This document shows, piece after piece, positions 22,201-33,451 of a stretch of 64,000 bases of DNA. The translations under genes and the position numbers were made by a program. Every line of letters begins with the position of its first letter. The first letter of the stretch is position 1. A model generated the notes under the pieces. It was given only the letters and a program-made list of their open reading frames with translations, made no database searches and was not told the DNA's origin. This stretch comes from Serripes groenlandicus. Its lineage: Eukaryota > Mollusca > Bivalvia > Cardiida > Cardiidae. The stretch is from NCBI GenBank assembly GCA_031761405.1, contig JASEVX010000011.1:39766876-39830875 (forward strand), in the 5' to 3' direction.

Positions 22201-22859
22201 GTACCGTCGTCAGACGAAAAGATGTTTACCTGTTTGCGTAATGTAATGCCTTTACTGTCGTTTGACCGACTTCTTTAGTAATTCAATGATTTTATTCTTT
22301 AACGCAGAGAACAACTAATCTATTAGTTTGTACATTTTAAATCATTTACTCTTCAAAACAGAACAATGGGGAAATTATAATGGAGTACTCTAATACCTAT
22401 TTTGATAACCGGTACTCGGACGCTCGAACCGTACTCGGGTACTCGGTCCCATCTCTAATATAAATAATATGATCTTTTAGTTCATTTGTATGCTGATTTT
22501 CGTCACTTTCAACAGTATTTCTGTTAAATCACGTCGATTTATGGGTAAATTATCATTACTACTGGTAAGTGTGTCCCGACATTGACATTCCCTCGATTTC
22601 AGCGCCAAAGAAGAAAGCAAATCAATACCGATTTGCTCAAGGGATTTAAAATAATAACTAGATATATTTGAACGGCAAAACAAAACCTTGCAGTTTTAGC
22701 AATCCTTGTCGACCAAGACCACCATGTGTATCAGCGCACTCAAAATATACATATGTAGACCTGCACTGTTTGCCAGTTACTCATATAAAGTTTCTAGAAA
22801 TGTCTAAAACAGTATCCCTTAGAACGTGTAGCTGTATCGTTCTCTGAGTGGTTTTAACG
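22201..22859. other. Intergenic DNA with a SINE-body remnant
   Basis: 22495-22620 has TTTCAACAGTATTTC, GGGTAAATTATC and CAGCGCCAAAGAA, as in the third SINE family. No gene is supported. Confidence 0.4.
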
Positions 22860-23170
22860 CCTCGGGTGTGGGAGGTCGCGGGACCAAGGTCACACATAAA
22901 ACACCACCTTTTTCTTCGTTATTGTGTAACCAGTCTGGATTCGGACAAACCTTCACCATGTTACGCGTATCAGGACCTTCTTTGTTCGCCGCGGTGATGT
23001 ATTTGTAGAGCGTCCTTCGCGGGTTCGATTCCCGGTCGCGTCATACCAAAGACTTTAAAATCTGTAGTGATGGCTGCCCTTCTTCTTGGTACTCTTTGTG
23101 AGCAAGATTTTGAGGTTAGCGTTCCGACTGACTGTCTGGTGAACCAGTAGTACTTGTAACCTACCAAGGA
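22860..23170 (+). repeat. Composite SINE, sense copy
   Basis: 22880-22990 (ACCTTTTTCTTCGTTATTGTG.. GTTACGCGTATCAGGACC) is followed by a tRNA-like head with the B-box-like GGGTTCGATTCCCGG and the body GTCATACCAAAGACTTTAAA. The same order is found on the other strand at 27570-27930. Confidence 0.75.
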
Positions 23171-23764
23171 AACGCCGTTATATAGATGAAAAATTGTTGA
23201 TAGCTGCGTTAAACACCAAACAATCTATGTGGTTGAAAAATAATAACGCTAAGATTTGTTTTCTTTTAAATTGACGAAGTGAGAACGGTCCTTTGACGAA
23301 GTGAGAACGGTCCTTTGTACAATAAGAGATTAAGGCACCTCAAGTCAGTTCACTGTTTGTAGAAGTAAGAACTTAGACTGGGCTCTTTAAATCGTATATT
23401 GTAGCCGAACTAAAAATATTACGTAAAACATATTAACTCTTTCCAACTCGCAGATGCATTTGTTTAAAAAGCGTGACACCACATTATGTCTAGTACATTG
23501 TCGCGTCGTGAAAGTTCGTTTCGAATTCGAATCACGTAAGTCGAAATTATATGTTTTATGTCGTTCATTCGAACATCGTGTAACTACTTAGGTGGGCCGC
23601 CTGTGTAAACTGTTAACTGCTTTCAGGGAATGCTACTCATACTGGATTGTTCCCGAAAAATGTGTCGGTTTCAGTGTATATTGAGCGCAGAACATTATAC
23701 ATGTAAGTTAAACAAAATTATCAATATCTGACACATGGAATCGAAAGAAGGACATAATTTCGTT

Positions 23765-23990
23765 TTTGATTTATAAGGTTTTAACGCCGTCTTCAACATC
23801 ATTTCAGTTTCATCACGGGGACAGTCACTTATTCATGATCCCTGGATAAACAAACCGGTACTAAGCTAGGAAACGTGCCTTGCCCAAGGGCACTCCACCA
23901 TAACAATCGTGCCGCGACTTGGGATCGAACCTGGGACGACCGATTTCAAATCCCTCGACCACAGCGGATTTCTGAAATGCGGACAGAAGA
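23765..23990 (-). repeat. SINE, antisense
   Basis: GGTTTTAACGCCGTCTTCAA (tail half) followed by GGGATCGAACCTGGGACGAC (inverted B-box region) and CCTCGACCAC. Confidence 0.6.
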
Positions 23991-24358
23991 ATCTACCGTT
24001 AGACAGCAAAGTTTAAAAAAAGTCTTTCACTTTCTCGAATGAAGACATTTCTGTACTGCCTCGTCTTATTATTTTTTATATATGTACAAACAAGTATGTT
24101 CTCATTTAAATCATTTTAATGACTTTTACGATTACGTAAGCGAAGTACATGTGGCACTTTGTTTTCACATGTCCGCGTAGATCTCTTCAAATATTTTGAA
24201 ATGACGATTTACTCTTTGTGTGTGTCGACTGTTAGTCATTCTATACAATGAATTAATCTAGGCTGTATGCCAAGTTTTCCAAGCTGTTGGATGGGGGCCT
24301 ACCGGGTTCGATCCTCGTCCTTTGGACGATGCAAAATTCCTCGCCTAGTAGACTACTC
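23991..24358. other. Intergenic, nothing recognised
   Basis: AT-rich. CCGGGTTCGATCCTCG near 24300 is an isolated B-box-like string without a full tRNA-like head. Confidence 0.4.
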
Positions 24359-24634
24359 GCTCCAATTCCACCATCGATACTTAGCGCTAAGTTATGCTTA
24401 AATACTTAAGAGCGTATTTAATCATTTTTGTTTTCCTGATAAAAAGACCAACATATTTCAGTCTTTAACATGCATTGTTAGTAAGCAAGGTTACGTTGTA
24501 TGTCAACTCAGTCATGAATTTAAATTTATTCTACCTTTTATGTGTTACAAAAAATTAGGGGAACAAAAATGATGAAATATGCTCTTAAGTATTTAAGTAT
24601 TACTTAACGCTAAGTAATGTTGGTGGAATTGGAC
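24359..24634. mobile_element. Palindromic MITE, family E, with about 80-bp TIRs
   Basis: Left arm CTCCAATTCCACCATCGATACTTAGCG..CTTAAATACTTAAGAGC; right arm GCTCTTAAGTATTTAAG..CGCTAAG..GGTGGAATTGG. Single copy in this window. Confidence 0.8.
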
Positions 24635-24943
24635 CCTGGTTTGTCATCCATTAAATATGATATGCGGGTTTTTTGTCGTGATATAACCAAAATACTGTTG
24701 AAAAAGGTGTAAAATAAAACATTCAAAGCATATGACACAAGGTCCGACATTTAGGACGTCGCGCAAGCTAACCCGGCACATCAACGTAACGTCAAATAAC
24801 GTTAAAAGTACGTTAAAATCTTAGCGTCGGATAATTTGATACGTTCGTGGTATACTGTTTGACAGTAGGGGCCGTTTTCAATAATTTAAATATATTTCAT
24901 TTTTTAAAATAAAAAATTAAAATTGCATGTATCACAATAGCAA

Positions 24944-25448
24944 CTATATGGATATTAGAATTCGAGGATGCAGCGAATCTGTCAAATTAATAGTTCCGTT
25001 GCACCAATCTAGTTCACTGCATATATATTCAATACTGCGTGCAAGAAAAGTTGCCTTATTTCTTTTAATCAAAATTTGATTCAACAGTGTTTGATCTGTT
25101 GCTTTGAAATAGTTCCCAGAAATAACTTCATCTCCAGCTTCAAAAATACCACCCATTTGTCTTGGTGAGGCTTCTTAACCGTATCACGCTTGACGAAGCT
25201 CGCAAAACATAATATGGGTATGACTCATCCTCTATGTTTCTTACGGCCACACTATATCCTGGGTAGACAACCTCTACCAACGATTCGTCTAAACCACTTT
25301 CTGTGCCAGATGGTTTTTGTTCAAGGCAATTCATCTGTTGTTGTCTTTTTGGTCCTAGAGTACGACCCGTTTGTTCACTGTTCATACATCGCAATAAAAC
25401 AGTGTTCACATGCGTAACACGATAAATCACGGACACTAAGAGACCCAT
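24944..25448 (-). pseudogene. Frameshifted coding fragment inside the TIR element
   Basis: Two minus-strand frames join around 25140-25156. The first ends ..SYPYYVLRASSSVIRLRSL.., and the second continues GIFEAGDEVISGNYFKATDQ and ends near ICSELDWCNGTINLTD. A single frameshift explains the break, because the TKTNG end of one frame meets the GG start of the next. The pattern (YYVL, then a VISGNYF motif, then ICSELD) reads like the C-terminal part of a protein I have seen only as hypothetical in animal genomes. I cannot name it and see no DDE or helicase motif. It could be the element's own gene or a captured host fragment. Confidence 0.5.
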
Positions 25449-25630
25449 CGCATGTGCGATGGTGAATCTTTCTGTTTTCTTTTATAGGTTGAAAATATCT
25501 GTCATCTCGAGCTCTATTGATGGTCTCAACATATCTGAATATGCGTTTAGAACATAAGGTTTGTCTTTCGTTTCGAAACCAGTGAACAATACAGGAACAA
25601 TAAACAAGTTTAAGACGTCAAAATGACCAA

Positions 25631-25942
25631 GCGTGACAATTTTTCTCCACACAGATAAAGGTCGTAATAAGATATAATATGTCGCTTGTCTTTACTGAAA
25701 ATTACTGTATCGATAAAAGAGAAAAATAATATTATGTAAATTTAATTATAAGGTTTTAGTTAGACTACATCTTTAAATTTCGGTATACCAATTTTACGCA
25801 TTCATAATTAAACAACGTTTTATATAGGAGCGTGACAATTTTTCTCCACACGCCTTTTCCTCATTTTTTTTGAAAAGTATTAAGTCATTTGCTATATAAT
25901 TCAGTACACAATAATAAAAGAAAAATAATATTGTATATTTGA
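25631..25942 (+). repeat. Diverged direct duplication, about 200-bp spacing
   Basis: GCGTGACAATTTTTCTCCACAC occurs at 25631 and 25831. Each is followed after about 95 bases by AAAAGA(G)AAAAATAATATT. Confidence 0.7.
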
Positions 25943-26465
25943 GATTTCAACCCGGTTGGAGTAAAATTAATATTAAAAACCTACTTGCCATTTCTGCGTT
26001 GTTTGTTTTCCGACGTCGTTTTTTCAGATCTTACATGATTTATGTACAATTTATTTGTATTAATTTGCCAAAAAAAGTGACACGCGTTGTTATTTTGTGT
26101 TATGATGCTGAATAACATCATCTCCGGAAACTCGTGCAGTGTTTTCCCGGTAAAAAAAGCACGCGAAGTTTATATATCATAGATGTGAATACCAAAAGAG
26201 AGCGTTTGACTGTTACATCTTATACAACGTTTTTTCATGTTTTTTTCCCCGTTTTATGCTGTATTTGAAATTCTGTTAAACTAATGATAATTTTATTAAT
26301 ACCATATTCATCTACGTTTTGTACAGCACATATTGGTATATCATACTTTACATTCATTTCAAAAATTGAATTATCAAGGACTGACCTTGTCCTGTTGGTA
26401 GGTGCATTTGACGTTGTACCGGGTTAGCTTGCGCGACGTCTAGGGACACACTGGGGCACGATGCT

Positions 26466-26701
26466 TTAACCCTTACCTATATATTGACGTTTTCTCACGC
26501 CTCTGCATTCAACAACTTTTGAAAATATTGTGCCAAAAGAAGAAATAGCTCACAATGAGCAATTTCTCCTTTTGTCACAACGTTTTTCAACTTTATTCAA
26601 TAATTATTTTTTCTTATGTCTGGAAAGTGTCCTTTTTTTTGCCCAGATGTTTTCAAATTCGTCTGTTGTAGATTTGTTGTATGAGGGGAAGGAAGGGTTA
26701 A
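26466..26701. mobile_element. Family-P MITE, full length
   Basis: TTAACCCTTACCTATATATTG.. to ..GTATGAGGGGAAGGAAGGGTTAA, hairpin GAAATAGCTCACAATGAGC / GCAATTTCTCC. Confidence 0.85.
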
Positions 26702-27404
26702 CATGACAATATATCCATATATTATTTATAATCAGGGAATTCATAGTAATCTGTTAGTTGGTAGACTTCTAACAAAGTAACCTTTTATCTGTCCAGAATA
26801 GTTTTCTTTCATATTGATTCAGGAATAGCGATCAATGTAATTGTTATACTGAGGATGAATTTCATATGCATGTATTGTAAGTTTGTCCTCTGTATACTGA
26901 TTTAAGGATTGTTTATATTCCAAGATATTACAGCGAACACCCTACACTAGATGTTTGTTTATTGTTTAATGTCCAGTTCAAATACTACTGTTATACACAA
27001 TTTAGCAATGTATTTATATTATGTATTCAAAGAAAGAAAATGCCTTATAGAAGTCTTTAGCTAAAATTATTGCTTCATTATACATACGTATTTGTCAGCT
27101 TCTGTCATGTTCTGTACTATATATGTATGTATGTGTGCTTGTGTATGGGCCGGAGGCCTTTGTACAATATACTTTGAAACTTGAAACTTGACCAATAGAC
27201 TTTACACACGTGCATCCTCATCTTAGGACTACATTGTCCACGCATGGTGTGTGAAGTCGGAGATACCATTATTATCAAATGTTGTGTAAAATGATAATAT
27301 CCCATAATATTATGAGCTTGTCCATGTAGAAAGGTAAAAGTAGTAACTTCTTAATATCTTTGTTGAAGATCAGCCTGTACGTACCTTTACTCCGTCTTAT
27401 CATG
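26702..27404. other. Intergenic, no gene supported
   Basis: AT-rich. A short ORF at 27117-27305 lacks recognisable content. Confidence 0.45.
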
Positions 27405-27550
27405 ATCCACGAGAAAACATTCCTGATACAGAATCCACAGGAGGCGAAAAGTGTCTCTCCGGGTTAGCCTGCGCGGAATGCTAAGGATGATCCGGGTCGA
27501 TACTTAACGCTGAGTCCCCAATGTTGGTTTTCTCGTGGAACAGCTCATTT
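27405..27550. mobile_element. Family-A MITE, internally deleted
   Basis: CACGAGAAAACATTCCTGAT.. joins one terminus straight to the AATCCACAGGAGGCGAAAAG core; the right end TTTTCTCGTGGAACAGCTCA is complete. Confidence 0.8.
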
Positions 27551-27569
27551 CTTTGTACGTTGGATTGTT

Positions 27570-27930
27570 TGATGTTTTATACCGCTTTCAACAATTGCTC
27601 GGTTATATAACGGCGTTTCCTGGGTAAGTTACCAGAACATTTATCCTCACACCAGCCAGTCAGTCGTTATTATGCTAACTCCGCAACCATGAGCGCCAAG
27701 GAGGGCTGCCGCTACTACAGTTTTTAAAGTCTTTGGTGTGACCCGACCGGGGATCGAACCCGCGACCTCCCGTACCCGAGGCGGACGCTCTTCCAATACA
27801 CCACCGTGGCAAACAAAGAAGGTCCTGATACGCGTAACATGGTAAAGGTTTGTCCGAATACAGACTGGTTACACAATAACAAAGAAAAAGGGTCGTGTTT
27901 TATGTGTGACCTTGGTCCTATAGTTAATCC
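27570..27930 (-). repeat. Composite SINE, antisense copy
   Basis: Tail half GATGTTTTATACCGCTTTCA.. and GCCAAGGAGGGCTGCC; body AAAGTCTTTGGTGTGACCCG; tRNA-like head with GGGGATCGAACCCGCGACCT (inverted B box) and GGCGGACGCTCTTCC (inverted A-box side); then the 110-bp leader module shared with 22880-22990. Confidence 0.8.
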
Positions 27931-28059
27931 ATACAGATTAGGCACCGTGCGACAGGTATTAATTTGGTGCTACACAATTACATTTAACATTGTAACAGAA
28001 ACTTTGTTACTATGCGTTAGTAATGTCTGAAATAAGAACAGATTAAGATGTAACCATTT

Positions 28060-28636
28060 TCTACTTGCCTACCCGACTTTGTCGCATATTCAGCGGACGA
28101 CTATTGAACACATTGTGGCAAGAGTAGAAATTGCTCGTAATGAGCAATGTTTCCTTTGGCCACAAATTTTCAACTCTTTCCGTGGTACTTTTGTTGTCCG
28201 ATTGCTATTCTCCAGGAATGTTTCCCTCGATTGTGAGTGTATATTAAACAGGGGAGACCGTAAATAGACAAACCAAAGCAATAGGCACAAGGGCGATATC
28301 CATAAGCCTTTTTTTCTCGCGAACCACATTTCTGAGATGATGTTTTAGACTCATCAAAATTGAAAAAAACACCGGTCAGAGAATTCCTTACTGAAACGTA
28401 TACGCTATTTCTAGAGTAATCCGCTTTGTAAACGAATGTAGAAGAATTTTCAAAATCTGGAAAATTTATAATATATTTCATATAGAGTTGAAACTGTGCA
28501 CAACAACGGGTAACTTCTCATTTTCGCACAATATTCCAAAGTCGCGGGTAACATAGGTGCAACTCATGTTTTTTCTGTATTTGGGATCGGTTGGTCAAAT
28601 TAGTAACGTTTAAGTAAAGGGTAAATTATGATTACA
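28060..28636. other. Intergenic DNA with eroded family-P pieces
   Basis: 28085-28175 (GCGGACGACTATTGAACACATTGTGGC, GAAATTGCTCGTAATGAGC) and 28485-28560 are decayed copies without recognisable ends. No gene is supported. Confidence 0.45.
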
Positions 28637-28863
28637 TTAACCCTTTCCAACGTACAACAAATCTGCAGCAGAGAAATTTGAAAGATTATAGGATAGAATA
28701 TGGAAAATCTCTATGAGGAAAATTTAATAATTGCAAAAGTTAAAAACATTGTGGATAAAAGAGAAATTGCTCAATATGAGCACTTTCTCCTTTTGCCACA
28801 ATGTTTTCAGAAGTCGACTGCTGCAGAGGCGCCAGAAAACGTATGCATGTGGAAAAGGGTTAA
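28637..28863. mobile_element. Family-P MITE, full length
   Basis: TTAACCCTTTCCAACGTACAA.. to ..CATGTGGAAAAGGGTTAA. Confidence 0.88.
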
Positions 28864-29051
28864 GTCCAAACGTGGTCAAATCATATTTTGAATTTGACTA
28901 ATAAAGGATTAAAGCAATGTCGAACTTTTAGCACCTTTTCAAGTGTAATAAGCTACTTACTTAGTGCATTTCAGCCTATAGTTCAATATGTATGATTCAT
29001 TTATTGTCTTAACGCCGCTTTGAACAATAAGTTAGCTAGAGTTTCACTTTA

Positions 29052-29119
29052 TACGGAATGTGTCGGCCGGATCAGTCTGCGCGGACAGCGCAGGCTGATC
29101 TGGTCGATACATTACGCAG
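29052..29119. mobile_element. Family-A MITE core fragment
   Basis: ACGGAATGTGTCGGCCGGATCAG..GCGCAGGCTGATCTGGTCGAT..ACGCAG only. Confidence 0.7.
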
Positions 29120-29255
29120 CCTATTCACGTGTTTCCACACCAGTTCTCCACATCGAACTTATCCTAGGCAATTGGCTAACTTCACGTAGACCCTTTTCGT
29201 TTTAAATTATGGAAGAAGAATGACGCTGGTCACTTAGGTTAATCATCGGAAGTTT

Positions 29256-29578
29256 GGTTTGATTGATTGATTGATTGATTGATTTGGGTTTAACGCCGTT
29301 TCAAATAATTTTCAATCATATCACGGCGACCAGTTCACCTACTCATGTGTTTTCTTACTTTCTCACGCAAGTACTCCGCTCAACATTATTTCCAGGCAAC
29401 TGGACGCTTTTCCAAATAGACTGTTAGCCCAATGGCGGAAGACGAATGACGCTTGTCTCAGTGACTTTTGTCAATCGTCGGAAAGAACGTTGGCCGAGCT
29501 GTGGTTCGAACTTAAAACCCCTGGAATGACAGCTCGCGACGCTACCGACTGAGCTTCCGGGGCTCTGCCCGGTAAGTT
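29256..29578 (-). repeat. Full-length (ATTG)n-tailed tRNA-derived SINE
   Basis: On the minus strand it begins with a tRNA-like head at 29578 (GGAAGCTCAGTCGGTAGCGT, an A-box-like block; AAGTTCGAACC, a B-box-like block). It then passes through a body and ends in a GCGTTAAACCC..AATCAATC microsatellite tail. This is the reference copy for the partial ones at 3785, 5463 and 30623. Confidence 0.82.
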
Positions 29579-29707
29579 GGTATATGTTTTATTTTAAATC
29601 GTATTCAAAATCACGATCGTCGATGGACTTCACTCATCGCAACAAGTCGTTCGACTGGTCTTAGATATTTATTGATGATCTTACAGCAATCGAACGACAA
29701 GTGCATG

Positions 29708-29830
29708 TGTGTTTAACGCCGCATTCAATAATTGTTCAGTATATCACGGCGTTTTCCTGGGTAAGTTATCAGTACCCCTGACTTTGGTGTAATTCTAATC
29801 CCTACAATCCTGAGTGCCAAGGAGGGAATC
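29708..29830 (-). repeat. SINE tail-half fragment
   Basis: GTGTTTAACGCCGCATTCAA, TCACGGCGTTTTCCTGGGTA and GAGTGCCAAGGAGGG match the composite SINE; the head is missing. Confidence 0.7.
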
Positions 29831-29968
29831 ATATTATACCAACAGTTATATAAGTGTAATGAGATACAATGGCTCTGACAGTGTTATTGCAGCACCGTCT
29901 AGACAATTAAAGCTGACATGGCCGCTAAATGCTACGCCCGGTGTTGGCGCATGTGATTACATCATAGA

Positions 29969-30163
29969 TACCTTTGCCCACATACAGACGCTTTCTGACA
30001 CCTCAACAGTAGACGATTTTCAGATTTTTTTTATCCTTTTCCCACATTGTTTTCAACTCTGTTCAATAATAATGCATCTATTTAAAGAAATTGTTCATAT
30101 TTTTTTCCATTACTGATTTTAAAGCATCCTGCTGCCAATATGTTGTTTGTGAGAAAGGATTAA
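29969..30163. mobile_element. Family-P MITE, hairpin deleted
   Basis: ACCTTTGCCCACATACAGACG.. to ..GTTTGTGAGAAAGGATTAA. Confidence 0.78.
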
Positions 30164-30402
30164 AAGAACTGTGGCGTGATGTTCGGGGTTCCTTTATGTC
30201 ATTATTAAGTAATTCCACGTCAATAATACTCAATTGAAAGAGTATTTATAGGGATAGTGTTTAAATGGAGCATAACATGTGCAGAAATAAGATTACTGTG
30301 TTAGTCTACGATGATATATAACCATACACCAGGGGATTCAATAATTACTTCTCTATATACTGACATATTTCTCCCCTGTTGAAACGTCGTGATTTGCAAA
30401 TA

Positions 30403-30751
30403 TGAGCCGTCCCGCGAGAAAACCAACATTGAGGATTCTGCGTAAAGTATCGACCCGTAGAGACACTTTTCGCCTCCTGTAGATTTTCTGTTGCATGAGT
30501 CATTACTCTATAGCTCTATCCACCTGAGACGGAATGTGACGGCATGGATTAGCCTGCGCGGATTGCGCAGGCTGATCTGGATCGATACATTACCCAGACA
30601 CCATACTGTTTGGTTTCTCGTGTAACGAGCAACCAGTTGATTGGAAAGTATGTTGTGTGGAGTATTGGTGTGAGAAAAGTAGGAAACATATGAGTAGGAG
30701 AACTGGCCGCAGTGATATGACTGAACAACTTTTGAAAACGGCGTTTAGCCC

Positions 30752-30800
<49 letters not shown>

Positions 30801-30828
30801 TAATCAATCAATCTCGTGGAACGGCTCA
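30403..30828. mobile_element. Family-A MITE split by a SINE
   Basis: TGAGCCGTCCCGCGAGAAAAC.. to ..CTCGTGGAACGGCTCA. It is interrupted at TCTCGTG (30616-30622), repeated at 30812-30818, by an antisense SINE tail. Part of the left interior is deleted. Confidence 0.85.
30623..30811 (+). repeat. SINE fragment inserted in the family-A MITE, 7-bp TSD
   Basis: Sequence runs ..GAACTGGCCGCAGTGATATG..GAAAACGGCGTTTAGCCCCC then (AATC)n. The flanking direct repeat TCTCGTG marks a target duplication. Confidence 0.85.
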
Positions 30829-30897
30829 TATAATCACTTGAACAGCTATTCTAAAAACTTTGTTCGTATTTCATTTCAGACCATCGTTAGACAGTCG

Positions 30898-31108
30898 TTT
30901 TAAACATTTTCTGCATACAGACGCTTTCTGACGCCTCTGCAGTAGACGCCTTTTTAAAACATCATGTCAAAAGAGGAATTTTCCTTTTTGTCACAAATTG
31001 CAACTCTATTTGATATTAAACTTTCATTTTTAGAGATTTGTTGTTATGTTTTGCTTCCACATTTTCAAAGTCGTCTGCTCAGATTTGTTGTATGTGGGAA
31101 AGGAATTA
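30898..31108. mobile_element. Family-P MITE
   Basis: TTTTAAACATTTTCTGCATAC.. to ..TTGTATGTGGGAAAGGAATTA; the ends are slightly altered. Confidence 0.8.
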
Positions 31109-31417
31109 CCGACGGGATTGAGACATTACGTCACTTTTATATGAACACATTTCCATGTTTAAACATCATGGTTAAGTAAATGAACTCACTATTTGACGTT
31201 CGTCGTATTTTATTTAAGACCATAAACCTTTAGACAGCCCCTTTAAAAAACAAGTAAAATAATTACTAGCTGAACGGTTCATAAGTGTGAATTAAAAATT
31301 AAAATGTTGTCACAAAGCATATTTCCCATGAGCCATTTGAAGATATGTCATGCCAATGGAGCATGGAATGTGTCGTTGACCTTATTATACTCCCTTGTGA
31401 CCGACGTTGGTTGATTT
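31109..31417. other. Intergenic, nothing recognised
   Basis: AT-rich, no supportable gene. Confidence 0.45.
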
Positions 31418-31659
31418 ACCCTATCTATCCTACATACAACACATCTGCAGCAGACGTCTTTGAAAACATCTTAACTAAATTATGAAAAATATCTATTGTG
31501 GAAAGTGAAATTATTGAAAAGAGTTGAAAACATTTAGACAAAAGGAGAAATTGCTCATTATGAACAATTTCTCCTTTTGCCACATTTCTCTTGTTGTCAT
31601 AATGTTTTCAAATTTATTCTATCTGCAGCAGATTCGTTTTATGATAGAAATGGGGTTAA
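31418..31659. mobile_element. Family-P MITE with an internal insertion
   Basis: CCCTATCTATCCTACATACAA.. to ..GATAGAAATGGGGTTAA. Perfect hairpin AAAGGAGAAATTGCTCAT / GAACAATTTCTCCTTTTGCC. Confidence 0.8.
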
Positions 31660-31734
31660 CGAGTTAGTTTTCATGTCTGATCGCTATCGTCCTGAAAAAC
31701 TATAATACAACTTCGTACATTAGCATACCAATCA

Positions 31735-32629
31735 GTCTTCCCTGCGACGATTAACCAAAGTCATCTGCGCTAGTCAAGACTACTTCGTACATTAGCATTA
31801 CAATCACTCTTGGCTGGCGAATATTTACCCGAGAAACCTTTGCTAGCCAAGACTACTTCGTGCATTAGCATTCTAGTCACTCTTGGCTGGCGAATATTTA
31901 CCCGAGAAATCTTTGCTAGCCAAGACTACTTCGTACATTAGCATTCTAGTCACTCTTGGCTGGCGAATATTTACCCGAGAAACCTTTGCTAGCCAAGACT
32001 ACTTCGTACATTAGCATTCTAATCACTCTTGGCTGGCGAATATTTACCCGATACACCTTTGCTAGCCAAGACTACTTCGTGCATTAGCATTCTAATCACT
32101 CTTGGCTGGCGAATATTTACCCGAGAAATCTTTGCTAGCCAAGACTACTTCGTACATTAGCATTCTAATCACCCTTGGCTGGCGAATATTTACCCGAGAA
32201 ATCTTTGCTAGCCATGACTACTTCGTACATTAGCATTCTAATCACTCTTGGCTGGCGAATATTTACCCGAGAAACCTTTGCTAGCCAAGACTACTTCGTA
32301 CATTAGCATTCTAATCACTCTTGGCTGGCGAATATTTACCCGAGAAACCTTTGTTAGCCAAGACTACTTCGTACATTAGCATTCTAATCACTCGTACATT
32401 AGCATTCTAATCACTCTTGGCTGGCGAATATTTACCCGAGTAACCTTTGTTAGCCAAGACTACTTCGTACATTAGCATTCTAATCACTCTTGGCTGGCGA
32501 ATATTTACCCGAGAAACCTTTTCTAGCCAAGACTACTTCGTACATTAGCATTCTAATCACTCGTACATTAGCATTCTAATCACTCTTGGCTGGCGAATAT
32601 TTACCCGAGAAATCTTTGCTAGCCAAGAC
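31735..32629. repeat. 73-bp tandem repeat array, about 12 units, cut by the gap
   Basis: Units contain CTTGGCTGGCGAATATTTAC and CTAGCCAAGACTACTTCGTA at 73-bp spacing. Each unit carries an internal inverted pair TTGGCTGGC / GCTAGCCAA. Two units contain an extra short duplication (CACTCGTACATTAGCATTCT). The array runs straight into the run of N. Confidence 0.93.
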
Positions 32630-32829
32630 NNNNNNNNNNNNNNNNNNNNNNNNNNNNNNNNNNNNNNNNNNNNNNNNNNNNNNNNNNNNNNNNNNNNNNN
32701 NNNNNNNNNNNNNNNNNNNNNNNNNNNNNNNNNNNNNNNNNNNNNNNNNNNNNNNNNNNNNNNNNNNNNNNNNNNNNNNNNNNNNNNNNNNNNNNNNNNN
32801 NNNNNNNNNNNNNNNNNNNNNNNNNNNNN
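32630..32829. other. Assembly gap, 200 N
   Basis: Exactly 200 unknown bases starting inside a 73-bp unit, so the gap probably stands for an unresolved length of the same array. Frames drawn across it are meaningless. Confidence 0.98.
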
Positions 32830-33451
32830 ATCATAAACTTTATTTGCATTGTATACTACAAATAAGTATAATTAATTCGTATTCAATGTTAAACGTATGC
32901 AGAATCACAGCTTATGTAGTTTTACGTAAGCCAAATCAAAGTAAAGTTTGTATAGTGCATATATTTCTCAATTTATTGATCTAGGAATGAAAAAGAAATA
33001 TTTCAGCATTCTTGAAAAAAAAAAAAAGCAACAACCTCATTGCATTTGCTACTTCTCGTATTAGAACCTTACAATCTTCATCTGCACTGGTCGCGACAAA
33101 GTCACAGATGCTTTCGGTATTTTTTCATAAACAGTATGGGTATGAATCAGGAAAAATAGACGCGCAAACGGATCTTTATTTACACACTTGCTTCAAATAC
33201 ACTTAGATGACTTTTCAAAAGCATGGCTCATTCCTTTATTTACTTTTTTTGTTTTGAGAAAGAAAAAAAACATATTAAAATTTTCTTCCATATTTTTCAC
33301 TGCCAAAAAAAATAACAACCGATTTGCATTTTTTCGCTGATCTGTAAACGAGTGAATTATGATAGAACAATAAAACATCCTGATAAAGTACATGTAACTT
33401 TCAGTCAGCTAGAGAAAGGGATAATATCACAGAAGCCTAAACATGTGGGAT
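32830..33451. other. AT-rich intergenic, no gene supported
   Basis: Several short ORFs full of Lys/Phe runs, as expected by chance at this composition. Confidence 0.5.

Larger units (their letters stand above)
24755..26440. mobile_element. 1.7-kb TIR-bounded element of unknown superfamily
   Basis: Left end GACGTCGCGCAAGCTAACCCGG, with ACGTCAAAT slightly further in. The right end, read inward on the other strand, has the same 22-base block and the same ACGTCAAAT. The pair encloses a frameshifted ORF (24944-25448, minus) and AT-rich DNA. The two ends are single occurrences in the window. A target duplication is not obvious. Confidence 0.7.

Noticed and set aside
29500..29578. Possible minus-strand tRNA gene (GGAAGCTCAGTCGGTAGCGT head)
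   Set aside because: It continues directly into a SINE body and an (ATTG)n-type tail found at other loci.
31735..32629. CRISPR-like array
   Set aside because: The units are contiguous 73-bp repeats without unique spacers, in animal nuclear DNA.
32586..32984. Open frames crossing the run of N
   Set aside because: They exist only because unknown bases cannot contain stops; the flanks are tandem repeat and AT-rich DNA.
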